Assembly (NCBI GenBank): GCA_964581605.1
Contig: CAZOPF010000109.1
Coordinates: 1-18,171 of the forward strand
Length of the DNA: 18,171 bases
Source: CAADGU01 sp964581605
GTDB taxonomy: Bacteria; Chloroflexota; Anaerolineae; Promineifilales; Promineifilaceae
Direction: 5' to 3'
Shown piece after piece: positions 1 through 6,557 of the stretch. The notes beneath the pieces were generated by a model. It was not told the origin of the DNA. It ran no database searches and saw only the letters and a list, made by a program, of their open reading frames with translations. The first letter of the stretch is position 1. Every line of letters starts with the position of its first letter. The position numbers were made by a program, and so were the translations under genes.

Positions 1-49
1 ACTTAATTACCCAATTACCCAATCGCTAACTTATTTGCAAACGATCACT
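1..49 (-). repeat. 49-bp inverted repeat, left copy
   Basis: The reverse complement of this segment matches 18014-18062 at 47 of 49 positions by hand alignment, so the two copies are inverted with respect to each other and lie about 18 kb apart. One end consists of 8-bp units of the type ACCCAATT; the other end (ATTTGCAA, ACGATCAC) is non-repetitive. The copy touches the first base of the window, so it may extend further left. It lies downstream of the leftward LCP gene. It is called a member of a dispersed intergenic repeat family, not a transposon end, because no transposase lies between the copies and the intervening genes are ordinary chromosomal ones. Confidence 0.85.
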
Positions 50-93
50 AAGAGTCAGTAAAAGTAGCATCATTCCCAACGGCCTTGCCCCTC

Positions 94-1179
94 CTAATTA
101 CTACCCTGTTCGATGTTAAAAAAGAGGCGGTCAATCAGTGGGGCGGCCGCCTGATTGTTCAGCACCAATACAGACGCGCCGGCAGGGGTACGGTAACTGG
201 ACACATAATCAAAGCCCAGCACCTCGTTCTGGATATTTTCTGTGTCAATTTCGCTGAGCAAACTGGCCAGTTTAATCAGTTGATCCAGGCTCAGATCGGT
301 CATGATCCCCCTTTCAAGCTGCTGATAGAGGATGGGGGCGCGTTTGATCAACTCACCGACGCCCAACGATAACGCCTTGCTACGCACGGCCAACACTACT
401 TGCTGTTGGCGTTGCGCCCGGTGAATATCGCTGTCCCCATGCCGGGTGCGGGCATATTTCAGCGCCATCTCGCCATCCATATGGTGCAAACCGGCTGGAA
501 TATAGAGGGGGTCATAGCCATAGTTCATGTCAGGGTATTCGGGGTCGTTGATGGTGTAGGGTACGTTCAGGTCAATGCCGCCCAGGGCATTCACGCCATT
601 GATCACGGCGCTAAAGTCTACCAGGGCATAATGATGGATGGGAACACCCAGATTGTATTCCACCGTTTGCATGGCCAGCGCCGCACCGCCAATCGGGTTG
701 TTGCCCTGTGCACCGTACACAAAAGCCGTGTTAATGCGGTCTTGCCCCAAGCCGGGAATTGCCACATACAAATCACGCGGTATAGAGAGAATGGAAACTG
801 ATTCTGTGGTCGGGTCAATGGACACCAGCATCATCGTGTCGGTGCGGGAGATGAACGCTTCGCCGGGTCTCCGGTCAATACCCATGAGCAGGATGTTGAC
901 ACGGTCGCTGCCTTGCCAGGGTTGATTGGTGGGGATGAGGGTGGGGGTCGGTTGGCCGATGGGCATGGTGGGCACAACGGGGGGTGCAGCCTGGTCATAG
1001 TTCAGATTGACGGAAGCGATCTGGACGCCGCTGTCTTCCAGAGGATTCACGGGCCGCCGCATGATCACTTGCACGGTGAGGAAGGCAAAGATGAGAACGG
1101 CGATGCCGGAGAATATGAAAGCGGCGGTGAGGGCAAAAGTCAACCAGCCGGGCAATAAACTTTGATTTGTGCGAAACAT
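94..1179 (-). CDS. LytR-CpsA-Psr (LCP) family membrane protein
   Basis: 361-residue protein with one N-terminal membrane segment (about residues 12-36), a Pro/Thr-rich linker (60-90) and an extracytoplasmic LCP domain (about 93-275). Visible family signatures are RTDTM (112-116), IPRDL (133-137), DRIN (147-150), the KYARTRH stretch (241-247) and RAQRQQQ (254-260); these Arg/Asp residues bind the pyrophosphate of a lipid-linked substrate in known LCP proteins. The family transfers polyprenyl-phosphate-linked glycans to the cell wall or to proteins. The C-terminal part after residue 280 is short, with no LytR_C domain evident. The ATG at 1179 is chosen over an in-frame start at 1257 because GAGGA lies 5 bases upstream of it and because the 1257 start would place the promoter inside the gene. 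Divergent from the serine hydrolase at 1444. The exact glycan and acceptor cannot be read from sequence. Confidence 0.92.
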   Translation of the reverse strand: MFRTNQSLLPGWLTFALTAAFIFSGIAVLIFAFLTVQVIMRRPVNPLEDSGVQIASVNLNYDQAAPPVVPTMPIGQPTPTLIPTNQPWQGSDRVNILLMGIDRRPGEAFISRTDTMMLVSIDPTTESVSILSIPRDLYVAIPGLGQDRINTAFVYGAQGNNPIGGAALAMQTVEYNLGVPIHHYALVDFSAVINGVNALGGIDLNVPYTINDPEYPDMNYGYDPLYIPAGLHHMDGEMALKYARTRHGDSDIHRAQRQQQVVLAVRSKALSLGVGELIKRAPILYQQLERGIMTDLSLDQLIKLASLLSEIDTENIQNEVLGFDYVSSYRTPAGASVLVLNNQAAAPLIDRLFFNIEQGSN

Positions 1180-1206
1180 ACAATTCCTCGTTTGTGACAG
1201 ATTGTA

Positions 1207-1234
1207 CCCTGCGGGTTTTAGAAAACCCGTAGGG
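1207..1234 (-). promoter_or_regulatory. Near-perfect 13-bp inverted repeat at the expected 5' end of the LCP mRNA
   Basis: The arms CCCTGCGGGTTTT (1207-1219) and AAAACCCGTAGGG (1222-1234) pair over 13 positions with one G-T wobble and a 2-base loop. The putative -10 of the LCP promoter (1240-1245) puts the transcription start at about 1233, so the mRNA would begin with this stem-loop about 28 bases upstream of the ribosome binding site. It could be an operator overlapping the start site, a 5' stabilising hairpin, or one copy of a dispersed palindrome. It is not a typical terminator in this direction because no T-run follows the second arm (TACAATCTG follows). Confidence 0.6.
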
Positions 1235-1239
1235 TTTGC

Positions 1240-1267
1240 ATTATATCTGTTATCCAACGGCCGTCAG
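1240..1267 (-). promoter_or_regulatory. Sigma70-type promoter for the LCP gene
   Basis: On the minus strand a perfect -10 hexamer TATAAT (1245 to 1240) is preceded, after 16 bases, by CTGACG (1267 to 1262), a 4/6 match to TTGACA. The expected start of transcription is near 1233, giving a leader of roughly 55 bases. One copy of the over-represented palindrome ACGGCCGT (1257-1264) overlaps the end of the -35 element and the spacer. It is the only copy found outside a gene. Confidence 0.6.
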
Positions 1268-1324
1268 GGTGAACAGGCGGTGATTTCCCTACTATCACGC
1301 ATCATTTTATGCACTGCTCATCCT

Positions 1325-1428
1325 TGTATGTGTTTTTGTGTTTTTGTGTTTGCGTGTTTGGGTGATCGTGTGTTCAAATTACTCGATTACAACAACACAA
1401 AATCACTAAACCACAACATCACAACCCT
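1325..1428. repeat. Degenerate octamer tandem repeats in two opposed arms
   Basis: From 1325 to 1372 the sequence reads as six 8-bp units ending in TG (for example TTTTTGTG twice, TTTGCGTG, TTTGGGTG). After the 8-base centre TTCAAATT, 1381-1428 reads as six further 8-bp units beginning with AC (ACAACAAC, ACAAAATC, ACTAAACC, ACAACATC). The right arm is roughly the complement of the left, about two thirds of positions by hand, so the region can fold into a long imperfect hairpin. It occupies most of the gap between the divergent LCP and serine hydrolase genes and ends just before the ribosome binding site at 1431. No promoter for the hydrolase was recognised in it. Confidence 0.7.
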
Positions 1429-1443
1429 TAGGAGAGAAAGAGA

Positions 1444-2271
1444 ATGGAATGGTTAGCCGAAATGTGTGCGGGGTTTGACGGCCGTGTAGGAGTTGCCGCC
1501 CTGAATTTACAGACCAATGAACAAGTTTTGTATCATGCCGACGAGGTGTTCCCCACCGCCAGCGCCATCAAGCTGGCGGTGTTGGCGGCCCTGATGCAGC
1601 AGGTGGAAGAGGGACAGTATTCGCTGGATGCCCCGCTCATGCTGCGCCGCGCCGACCAGATTGGCGGCAGTGGCTTGCTGCAATTTTTAACGCCCGGTTT
1701 GGTGATGCCTCTGCGCGATTGTGCCTTTTTGATGATGAATGTCAGCGATAATCTGGCGACGAATGTATTGATTGACCATGTGGGGTTGGCCTATATCCAG
1801 AACTGGCTGGCCGAGCATGAGTATCCTGACATACAAATCCACCGCAAAATTGATTTTGGGATATTGGCTCAGGACATCACCCAATTGGGCACGGCCACAC
1901 CGGCTGGACTGAACCGGTTGATGACGGCCGTATTCCGCCACGACATCCTCTCGCCCGCTGCCTGTGACGAAATGCTGCGCATGATGGACAAGGTGGGCAG
2001 CGAACGGGTGGGGCGTTATTTACCTTTTGCCTTTTACGGGGACGACACGCCAGAAGAAGAAAAGTTGCGGCTGGCCGGTAAAACGGGGTCACTCAAGGGG
2101 TGCCGGGTGCAAACGGCCGTTGTCTGGCGCGGTGTGGGCGAAAATCGGCGCGGCTTTTCCATTACGGTGATGGCGGACGGCGACCCGGCCCCTGAATTGT
2201 GGAGCGTGGATGCGGCCGGGGTGTTACTCATCGGCCGCATCGCCCGCGCCATGTATGACCGGGTGTTTTAA
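1444..2271 (+). CDS. Class A beta-lactamase-fold serine hydrolase (beta-lactamase2-type)
   Basis: 275-residue protein of the penicillin-recognising SxxK superfamily. The three active-site motifs are present in order with normal spacing: SAIK (Ser40-Lys43), SDN (101-103) and KTG (213-215). The stretch LGTATPAGLNRLM (148-160) matches the helix that follows the omega loop in class A enzymes. The omega-loop Glu-x-x-x-Asn motif that deacylates beta-lactams is not evident (the loop reads RKIDFGILAQD), so a resistance enzyme is not claimed; a peptidase or esterase role is as likely. No signal peptide is visible: the protein starts with MEWLAEMCAGFDG, so it appears cytoplasmic, which is odd for a peptidoglycan-related role. 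The ATG has GGAG (1431-1434) nine bases upstream. It ends 14 bases before the convergent lipoprotein gene. Confidence 0.88.
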   Translation: MEWLAEMCAGFDGRVGVAALNLQTNEQVLYHADEVFPTASAIKLAVLAALMQQVEEGQYSLDAPLMLRRADQIGGSGLLQFLTPGLVMPLRDCAFLMMNVSDNLATNVLIDHVGLAYIQNWLAEHEYPDIQIHRKIDFGILAQDITQLGTATPAGLNRLMTAVFRHDILSPAACDEMLRMMDKVGSERVGRYLPFAFYGDDTPEEEKLRLAGKTGSLKGCRVQTAVVWRGVGENRRGFSITVMADGDPAPELWSVDAAGVLLIGRIARAMYDRVF

Positions 2272-2285
2272 TCTCCGGTCAATTC

Positions 2286-2801
2286 CTATTCAGCAAATTC
2301 CCATCCCAATTGCTCGGCTTCTGCCTGTTTATCAGCGTCAATCAGAACTTGATAATGGGTACTGGTAGGGCTGCCGCAAGAGGCAATGACCATCAATTCC
2401 ATTGTGGTTGATTCATATACGGTGATGCCAGCGGCTTCTAAAGCGGCCACTGCATCTTGTTCGGTGGGGTAAGTAAGGGGGTCTTCACATTGTGTTCCGG
2501 CGGCAATCATCATCACCGATTGCCTGTCGGCGGCATCCAGACCGGGGTAGGGATCATAAGTGGGCATTAATTCCGGTGCGGGGTAGCCTTCGGGTTGTAC
2601 GTTGGCTGGGGCAGGGGCCGCGGGGTAGGCATCGGCGGGCACGGCCGTAGCGGTGATAGTAGACCGAGGCGCTACATCTACCTCTGGCTGGTTGTCTGGT
2701 AAAGAAGGGGCGGCCGTCGGTTCAGTGTGCACATTGCTGGGGCCGCAAGCCGCCAACAACATGAAAAGTAACAGGATAATTGGATAAATCAGTCGTTTCA
2801 T
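2286..2801 (-). CDS. Small secreted lipoprotein of unknown function
   Basis: 171 residues. The N-terminus is a clear lipoprotein signal: MKRLIYPIILLLFMLLAAC with lipobox LAAC and Cys19 as the predicted lipidated residue. A low-complexity Pro/Ala/Tyr linker follows (to about residue 80), then a small C-terminal domain with two cysteines (in TQCED and ASCGSP) that could form a disulfide. The C-terminal part (AVAALEAAGITVYES onward) was not assigned to a family. The start at 2801 is chosen because AAGGAG lies 7 bases upstream; a longer in-frame start at 2849 would place a basic extension before the signal peptide. It is divergent from the DsbA-cyclophilin lipoprotein, whose thiol-oxidase domain could act on its cysteines, but that link is speculation. 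Confidence 0.85.
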   Translation of the reverse strand: MKRLIYPIILLLFMLLAACGPSNVHTEPTAAPSLPDNQPEVDVAPRSTITATAVPADAYPAAPAPANVQPEGYPAPELMPTYDPYPGLDAADRQSVMMIAAGTQCEDPLTYPTEQDAVAALEAAGITVYESTTMELMVIASCGSPTSTHYQVLIDADKQAEAEQLGWEFAE

Positions 2802-2880
2802 GATGTTTCTCCTTTTGACAATTTTGCGAACAAGCCGGGATTGTAGCAAAATACATCTGGGACGCGAGAGTTGTCGCCGG

Positions 2881-2895
2881 GCATTAGGTTAATGC
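2881..2895. promoter_or_regulatory. Candidate operator palindrome between two divergent lipoprotein genes
   Basis: GCATTA (2881-2886) and TAATGC (2890-2895) form a perfect 6-bp inverted repeat with a 3-base centre in the 187-bp gap between the divergent starts at 2801 and 2989. A second perfect 6-bp repeat, GCCGGT (2945-2950) and ACCGGC (2965-2970), lies nearer the rightward gene and spans a TTGACA (2955-2960) for which no convincing -10 was found. Both could be regulator sites or chance. Confidence 0.25.
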
Positions 2896-2988
2896 TCATC
2901 CGCTACAAAACCACCTCTTAGCCTCCATTTATGCTGGCCTAAAAGCCGGTTCGGTTGACACAAGACCGGCATGTTTCAGGAGAATAGG

Positions 2989-4257
2989 ATGAAAAAACTG
3001 TTTTTATTATTGATGGTCGGCCTGTTAACTGCCTGTGGACAAAGTGTAGGTGTGCGCGAACCAGGCGTAGATAATGCTCAGGACACGGCCGTTGCCACCA
3101 CCGTACCCACCCCTCCCGAAGATGGGGCTAACAATGCTGACCTTGAACCCACTAACGACACCATTCAATACCCGGTCGCCGGTTCCATTGCCGAAGCCGC
3201 TCAATTGCGTGATTCTGACCAGACAAAAGGCGCCGTAGACCCGTTAGTCACCATCATTGAATATAGCGATTTTCAATGTCCGGCCTGTAAAAGCGTACAT
3301 CCCACCCTGGCGCAACTGGTAGATACTTACCCGGATCAAGTGCAGCTGGTTTACCGGCATTTTCCACTAAACCAGATTCATCCCAACGCCCAAAAAGCGG
3401 CCGAAGCGGCGGAAGCTGCTGGGGCGCAGGGCAAATTTTGGGATTACCATGACGCTCTTTTTGCCGGTCAGGTGGACTGGCAGGGGCTGGGGGCAGATGC
3501 TTTCCGCGATCATCTAGTCAATCTGGCGGCGGAATTAGAGCTAGACACAGACCAGTTTGCCAGTGATCTAGACAACGGCAAATATGCAGGTTATGTCGTT
3601 GCGTCTGAACAGGAGGCACTGGCGTTGGGTTTAACTGGCACCCCCAGTATAATTTTAGACGGCCAATTGTTGCCCCAGGTACCGGCCGATTTTTCGCTGT
3701 GGGAGGGGTATGTGAAAGCCCAAATGGCCATGGCTGACCTGGCAGAACGGCAGTATGAGGCTGCGCCTGCGATGGCCATTGACCCGGAAAAAAGTTACAT
3801 AGCCACTATTGAAATGGAAAATGGCGGCCAAATTGTGATAGAACTACTGCCGCAGTCAGCGCCAGAGACTGTCAATAATTTTATCTTTCTGGCAAATGAA
3901 GGCTGGTATGACGGCGTCACCTTTCATCGGGTAATTCCTGGTTTCATGGCGCAAACGGGTGATCCCACCGGGCTGGGGATTGGCGACCCTGGGTATTCCA
4001 TTCCCGACGAGTTTGACCCGGCGTTGTCGCACGATGGGCCGGGCGTGGTTTCTATGGCAAACTCTGGACCCAATACGGGCGGTAGTCAGTTTTTCATTAC
4101 GTTTGCACCGGCCACCCATCTGGACGGCCGTCATGCCATCTTCGGCCGCGTCATTGAAGGGATGGATGTGGTTGAAGCCATTACTCCCCGCGACCCTCAA
4201 GACCCGGCCGCGCCCGATGGCGACCGTATTGTGACCATTACGATTGAAGAAAGGTAA
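2989..4257 (+). CDS. DsbA-like thioredoxin / cyclophilin-type peptidyl-prolyl isomerase fusion lipoprotein
   Basis: 422 residues. It has a lipoprotein signal (residues 1-16, lipobox LTAC, Cys16), then an acidic Pro/Thr-rich linker. The thioredoxin-fold DsbA-type domain (about 80-250) has the redox pair Cys97-Pro-Ala-Cys100 and the cis-proline loop TGTPS (216-220). The C-terminal cyclophilin domain (about 268-420) has FHRVIPGFMAQTGD with Arg314, Phe319, Met320 and Gln322, then SMANSG, GGSQFFIT and LDGRHAIFG. The position equivalent to the cyclosporin-contacting Trp is His377, as in many bacterial cyclophilins. The protein should act outside the membrane, oxidising or isomerising disulfides and isomerising prolyl bonds. 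The ATG at 2989 has AGGAG at 2978-2982; an earlier in-frame ATG at 2971 would add six residues before the signal peptide. A chimera is excluded because the frame is continuous and both domains are complete. Confidence 0.93.
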   Translation: MKKLFLLLMVGLLTACGQSVGVREPGVDNAQDTAVATTVPTPPEDGANNADLEPTNDTIQYPVAGSIAEAAQLRDSDQTKGAVDPLVTIIEYSDFQCPACKSVHPTLAQLVDTYPDQVQLVYRHFPLNQIHPNAQKAAEAAEAAGAQGKFWDYHDALFAGQVDWQGLGADAFRDHLVNLAAELELDTDQFASDLDNGKYAGYVVASEQEALALGLTGTPSIILDGQLLPQVPADFSLWEGYVKAQMAMADLAERQYEAAPAMAIDPEKSYIATIEMENGGQIVIELLPQSAPETVNNFIFLANEGWYDGVTFHRVIPGFMAQTGDPTGLGIGDPGYSIPDEFDPALSHDGPGVVSMANSGPNTGGSQFFITFAPATHLDGRHAIFGRVIEGMDVVEAITPRDPQDPAAPDGDRIVTITIEER

Positions 4258-4265
4258 AGAAGCAA

Positions 4266-4302
4266 GTAATTGGGTAATGGATTGTCCCAATTACCCAATT
4301 AC
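4266..4302. repeat. Octamer-repeat hairpin (GTAATTGG-type)
   Basis: GTAATTGGGTAAT (4266-4278) pairs perfectly over 13 bp with ATTACCCAATTAC (4290-4302) across an 11-base loop. Both arms follow an 8-bp period and share the unit GGGTAATT with the window-end repeats. It lies between the stop of the fusion lipoprotein (4257) and the start of the next lipoprotein (4315). No T-run follows (CCGGTTGCC), so it is a poor intrinsic terminator, though it would be transcribed if these genes share an mRNA. Confidence 0.8.
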
Positions 4303-4314
4303 CCGGTTGCCAAA

Positions 4315-5031
4315 ATGAACAAACTGCTACATACATGGGGCATTTGGCTCATCATACTCCTGGCGGCTTGCCAGTTTCCAGGGGGAAATAATGCCATGCC
4401 AACCGAGACCCCGGCCAGCAATCTGCTCACTTTTAGCATCATTCCCCCGGCTTATACCATCTCCATGAACCCAGGTGAAAAGGTGCCTGGCGCGCCATTG
4501 GAATATGTTGGGCAGGAAGGAGACACGTATCGCGTGCGGATTGATGGGCAGGAATTACTGAAACGTACTGGTGATTCTTTTGCCTGGTCGGGAATCATTG
4601 CGCCCGGTGTGCATGGCGACTATAACCTGCGCCTGACATCGGCGTTGCTGGGGCCGTTGCCCGTGACGGGCGGTGTAAAATTTACCATTTTGGGCTGGCA
4701 GCCGGTGGCAACGGCCGCCGTGCCCCAACTGCCAGAGGCGCTCACTTTCAGCAATATCTTGCTGGAACATAATCTGGCGGTTGGCGAAACAATGCGTGCT
4801 TCCACGTTGCAATATCTGGGCCCGGCCACCATTGGCACACAGGAGTATGCCCAGTTTTCCGGTTTGAATGGCCCGGCTAATTATGCACAGGGTGATTCGA
4901 TTACCTGGGTGGGGCAGTTGCGGGATAATGTGTATGTACGCTACATTTTGCGGGTCATTACTTTTGATGAAGATAATGCCAGATTGGCGGGCACGGCCGA
5001 ATTATGGTTCACTGAGCCGACCTACCCATAA
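4315..5031 (+). CDS. Lipoprotein with two tandem similar domains, function unknown
   Basis: 238 residues with a lipoprotein signal ending in LLAAC (Cys19). The mature part consists of two similar segments, about 39-126 and 144-233. Each starts with an FS-strand, then a GE-containing turn (NPGEKV and AVGETM), a L-x-Y-x-G strand, a GDS-x-x-W-x-G strand (86-93 and 193-200) and a Y-x-L-R strand. This points to an ancient duplication of a small beta-rich domain, perhaps a binding module. The family was not recognised. The ATG at 4315 lacks a Shine-Dalgarno sequence (CCGGTTGCCAAA precedes it). A TTG at 4270 in the same frame lies inside the octamer hairpin and would destroy the signal peptide, so it is rejected. 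The next gene begins 11 bases after the stop, suggesting cotranscription. Confidence 0.85.
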   Translation: MNKLLHTWGIWLIILLAACQFPGGNNAMPTETPASNLLTFSIIPPAYTISMNPGEKVPGAPLEYVGQEGDTYRVRIDGQELLKRTGDSFAWSGIIAPGVHGDYNLRLTSALLGPLPVTGGVKFTILGWQPVATAAVPQLPEALTFSNILLEHNLAVGETMRASTLQYLGPATIGTQEYAQFSGLNGPANYAQGDSITWVGQLRDNVYVRYILRVITFDEDNARLAGTAELWFTEPTYP

Positions 5032-5042
5032 CAGTTTGCACC

Positions 5043-6554
5043 ATGATGACTTCACCCTTTCCCCGCCCACCCTCCCCACTCATCAACCGTAATCCATATC
5101 GTAGCCAGCGGCCGCCTGAAACGGCCGTGCCCCTGCCACCGTTAGCCGAAATAAAAGCCGTTCTGCCCGAACCGGTATTACCTGAACAGCCGGAGTGGGC
5201 AGCACTTTATTGGCGTGCCTGGGAAATTTTGTGGGCCAATTTGCATCAGCCCATGCCAGAAAGCCGGTTTGTTTCGCCGTATAGTGCACCTGCGGACAGC
5301 GACTACTTGTTCATGTGGGATGCGGCCATGTTAGTACAGACGGGGATTTACGGCCGTCGGGCCTTTGATTTTATGGGTACGCTAAATAACCTGTATGCGC
5401 ATCAACACGAGGATGGTTTTATTTGCCGGGCGGTGAACCGGCATACCGGGCAAGATGGGCATTTTCCTTTTGATCCAAACAGCACCGGCCCGAATATCCT
5501 GGCCTGTGCGGAATGGCGATATTTTCGGTTGACGGGTGATGATAGCCGAATTCCCGACGTGTTCTGGCTGCTGTTGGCACTGCACCAATGGTACCGGGAC
5601 AACCGCACCTGGCCGGGCGGCGGTTATTGGGCCACAGGTGTTAGCAGCCAGATGGAAAACCAGCCTCGTGTGCCCGACAGCCGCGATCATCATCGCCACT
5701 GGACGTGGGTGGATGCGACCGTTCAGGCTGCCTTGAACTGTACGTGCCTGGCACAGATGGCCGCGCATTTGGGCGAGGATGATCTGGCGATAGCCCTGAA
5801 AGATGAGCATGTACAGTTAGTGGAATTGATAAACCGGCAGCTATGGAATGAGGCTACGCAATTTTACCAGGATGTATCGCCGGACGGCCGTTTTAGCAAC
5901 ATTAAAAGCATTGGTGCTTATTGGGCCTTGCTTGATGCCGGGTTGGCGCCGGAAAAGCGGTTAAGCGCTTTTATCCAGCCGCTGCGAGAAAGCTGGGCTT
6001 TCAATTTACCGCACCGTATCCCCACTATTTCAGCCGACAGTGAAGCGTATAATGCGGAGACAGGTAATCGCTGGCGGGGCGGGGTGTGGCCGGAATTGAA
6101 TTTTATGGTGCTGCGCGGGCTGCGAAATGTGGGACAGCATGCCCTGGCGCACAAAATTGCCCTGAACCATTTGCAAACAGTTCATCAGGTTTATCAAGAC
6201 ACCGGTTATTTTTGGGACAATTACGCGCCGGAAACGGCCGCGCCTGGTGAAGCAGCTCGCAAAAATGCCCTGACAGCCTGTATTGCGCCTATCGCTATGC
6301 TGCTGGAAGATGTGATTGGCCTGGGGGTGGATTGGCCTCACCGGCGAGTGTATTGGGATCGGCGATTGGATACCGGGGAGGCATATGGAGTCCGTCGTTA
6401 CCCATTAGGGAATGATGGTTTCCTTGACATGGTAGGGGATTCTTTTCAGGTGGCATTAACAACGAACGTGCCCTTTACACTGGTCATACGGGATGCCACA
6501 CAGCATATGCAAACGGCCGTAGGCGCAGGTGCCAATACTATTGACTTAACATAA
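5043..6554 (+). CDS. Glycoside hydrolase of the trehalase / GH63 / mannosylglycerate-hydrolase type (alpha/alpha barrel)
   Basis: 503 residues, no signal peptide, so probably cytoplasmic. The first 50 residues are Pro-rich and unassigned. The catalytic region (about 55-430) shows features of clan GH-G enzymes: a Trp-Asp in LFMWDAAM (89-96), the QMENQPR stretch (203-209) where relatives carry an Asp-containing GMDNSPR-like motif, the Trp-rich NRWRGGVWPELN (342-353) and WDNYAPE (391-397), which normally carries the second carboxylate. Glu205 replaces the usual Asp, so the catalytic acid is uncertain. It would remove glucose or mannose from small glycosides such as glucosylglycerate or oligosaccharides; the substrate cannot be read from sequence. 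The ATG at 5043 has no clear ribosome binding site and is followed directly by a second ATG at 5046. The EEP-family gene starts three bases after its stop, so the two are probably translationally coupled. Confidence 0.82.
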   Translation: MMTSPFPRPPSPLINRNPYRSQRPPETAVPLPPLAEIKAVLPEPVLPEQPEWAALYWRAWEILWANLHQPMPESRFVSPYSAPADSDYLFMWDAAMLVQTGIYGRRAFDFMGTLNNLYAHQHEDGFICRAVNRHTGQDGHFPFDPNSTGPNILACAEWRYFRLTGDDSRIPDVFWLLLALHQWYRDNRTWPGGGYWATGVSSQMENQPRVPDSRDHHRHWTWVDATVQAALNCTCLAQMAAHLGEDDLAIALKDEHVQLVELINRQLWNEATQFYQDVSPDGRFSNIKSIGAYWALLDAGLAPEKRLSAFIQPLRESWAFNLPHRIPTISADSEAYNAETGNRWRGGVWPELNFMVLRGLRNVGQHALAHKIALNHLQTVHQVYQDTGYFWDNYAPETAAPGEAARKNALTACIAPIAMLLEDVIGLGVDWPHRRVYWDRRLDTGEAYGVRRYPLGNDGFLDMVGDSFQVALTTNVPFTLVIRDATQHMQTAVGAGANTIDLT

Positions 6555-6557
6555 CTC

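Noticed and set aside
638..925. Frames on the plus strand across the LCP gene
   Set aside because: Low-information shadows; the minus-strand LCP frame carries the conserved motifs throughout.
1325..1428. CRISPR array or minisatellite
   Set aside because: Units are 8 bp, adjacent without spacers, and the second half is the complement of the first, unlike CRISPR repeats or ordinary minisatellites.
1444..2271. Annotation as an antibiotic-resistance beta-lactamase
   Set aside because: SxxK, SDN and KTG are present, but the omega-loop Glu is not evident and there is no export signal. Only a general serine hydrolase call is supported.
4270..4314. TTG start at 4270 for the duplicated-domain lipoprotein
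   Set aside because: It lies inside the octamer hairpin and would put 15 residues before the signal peptide; the ATG at 4315 gives a normal lipoprotein N-terminus.
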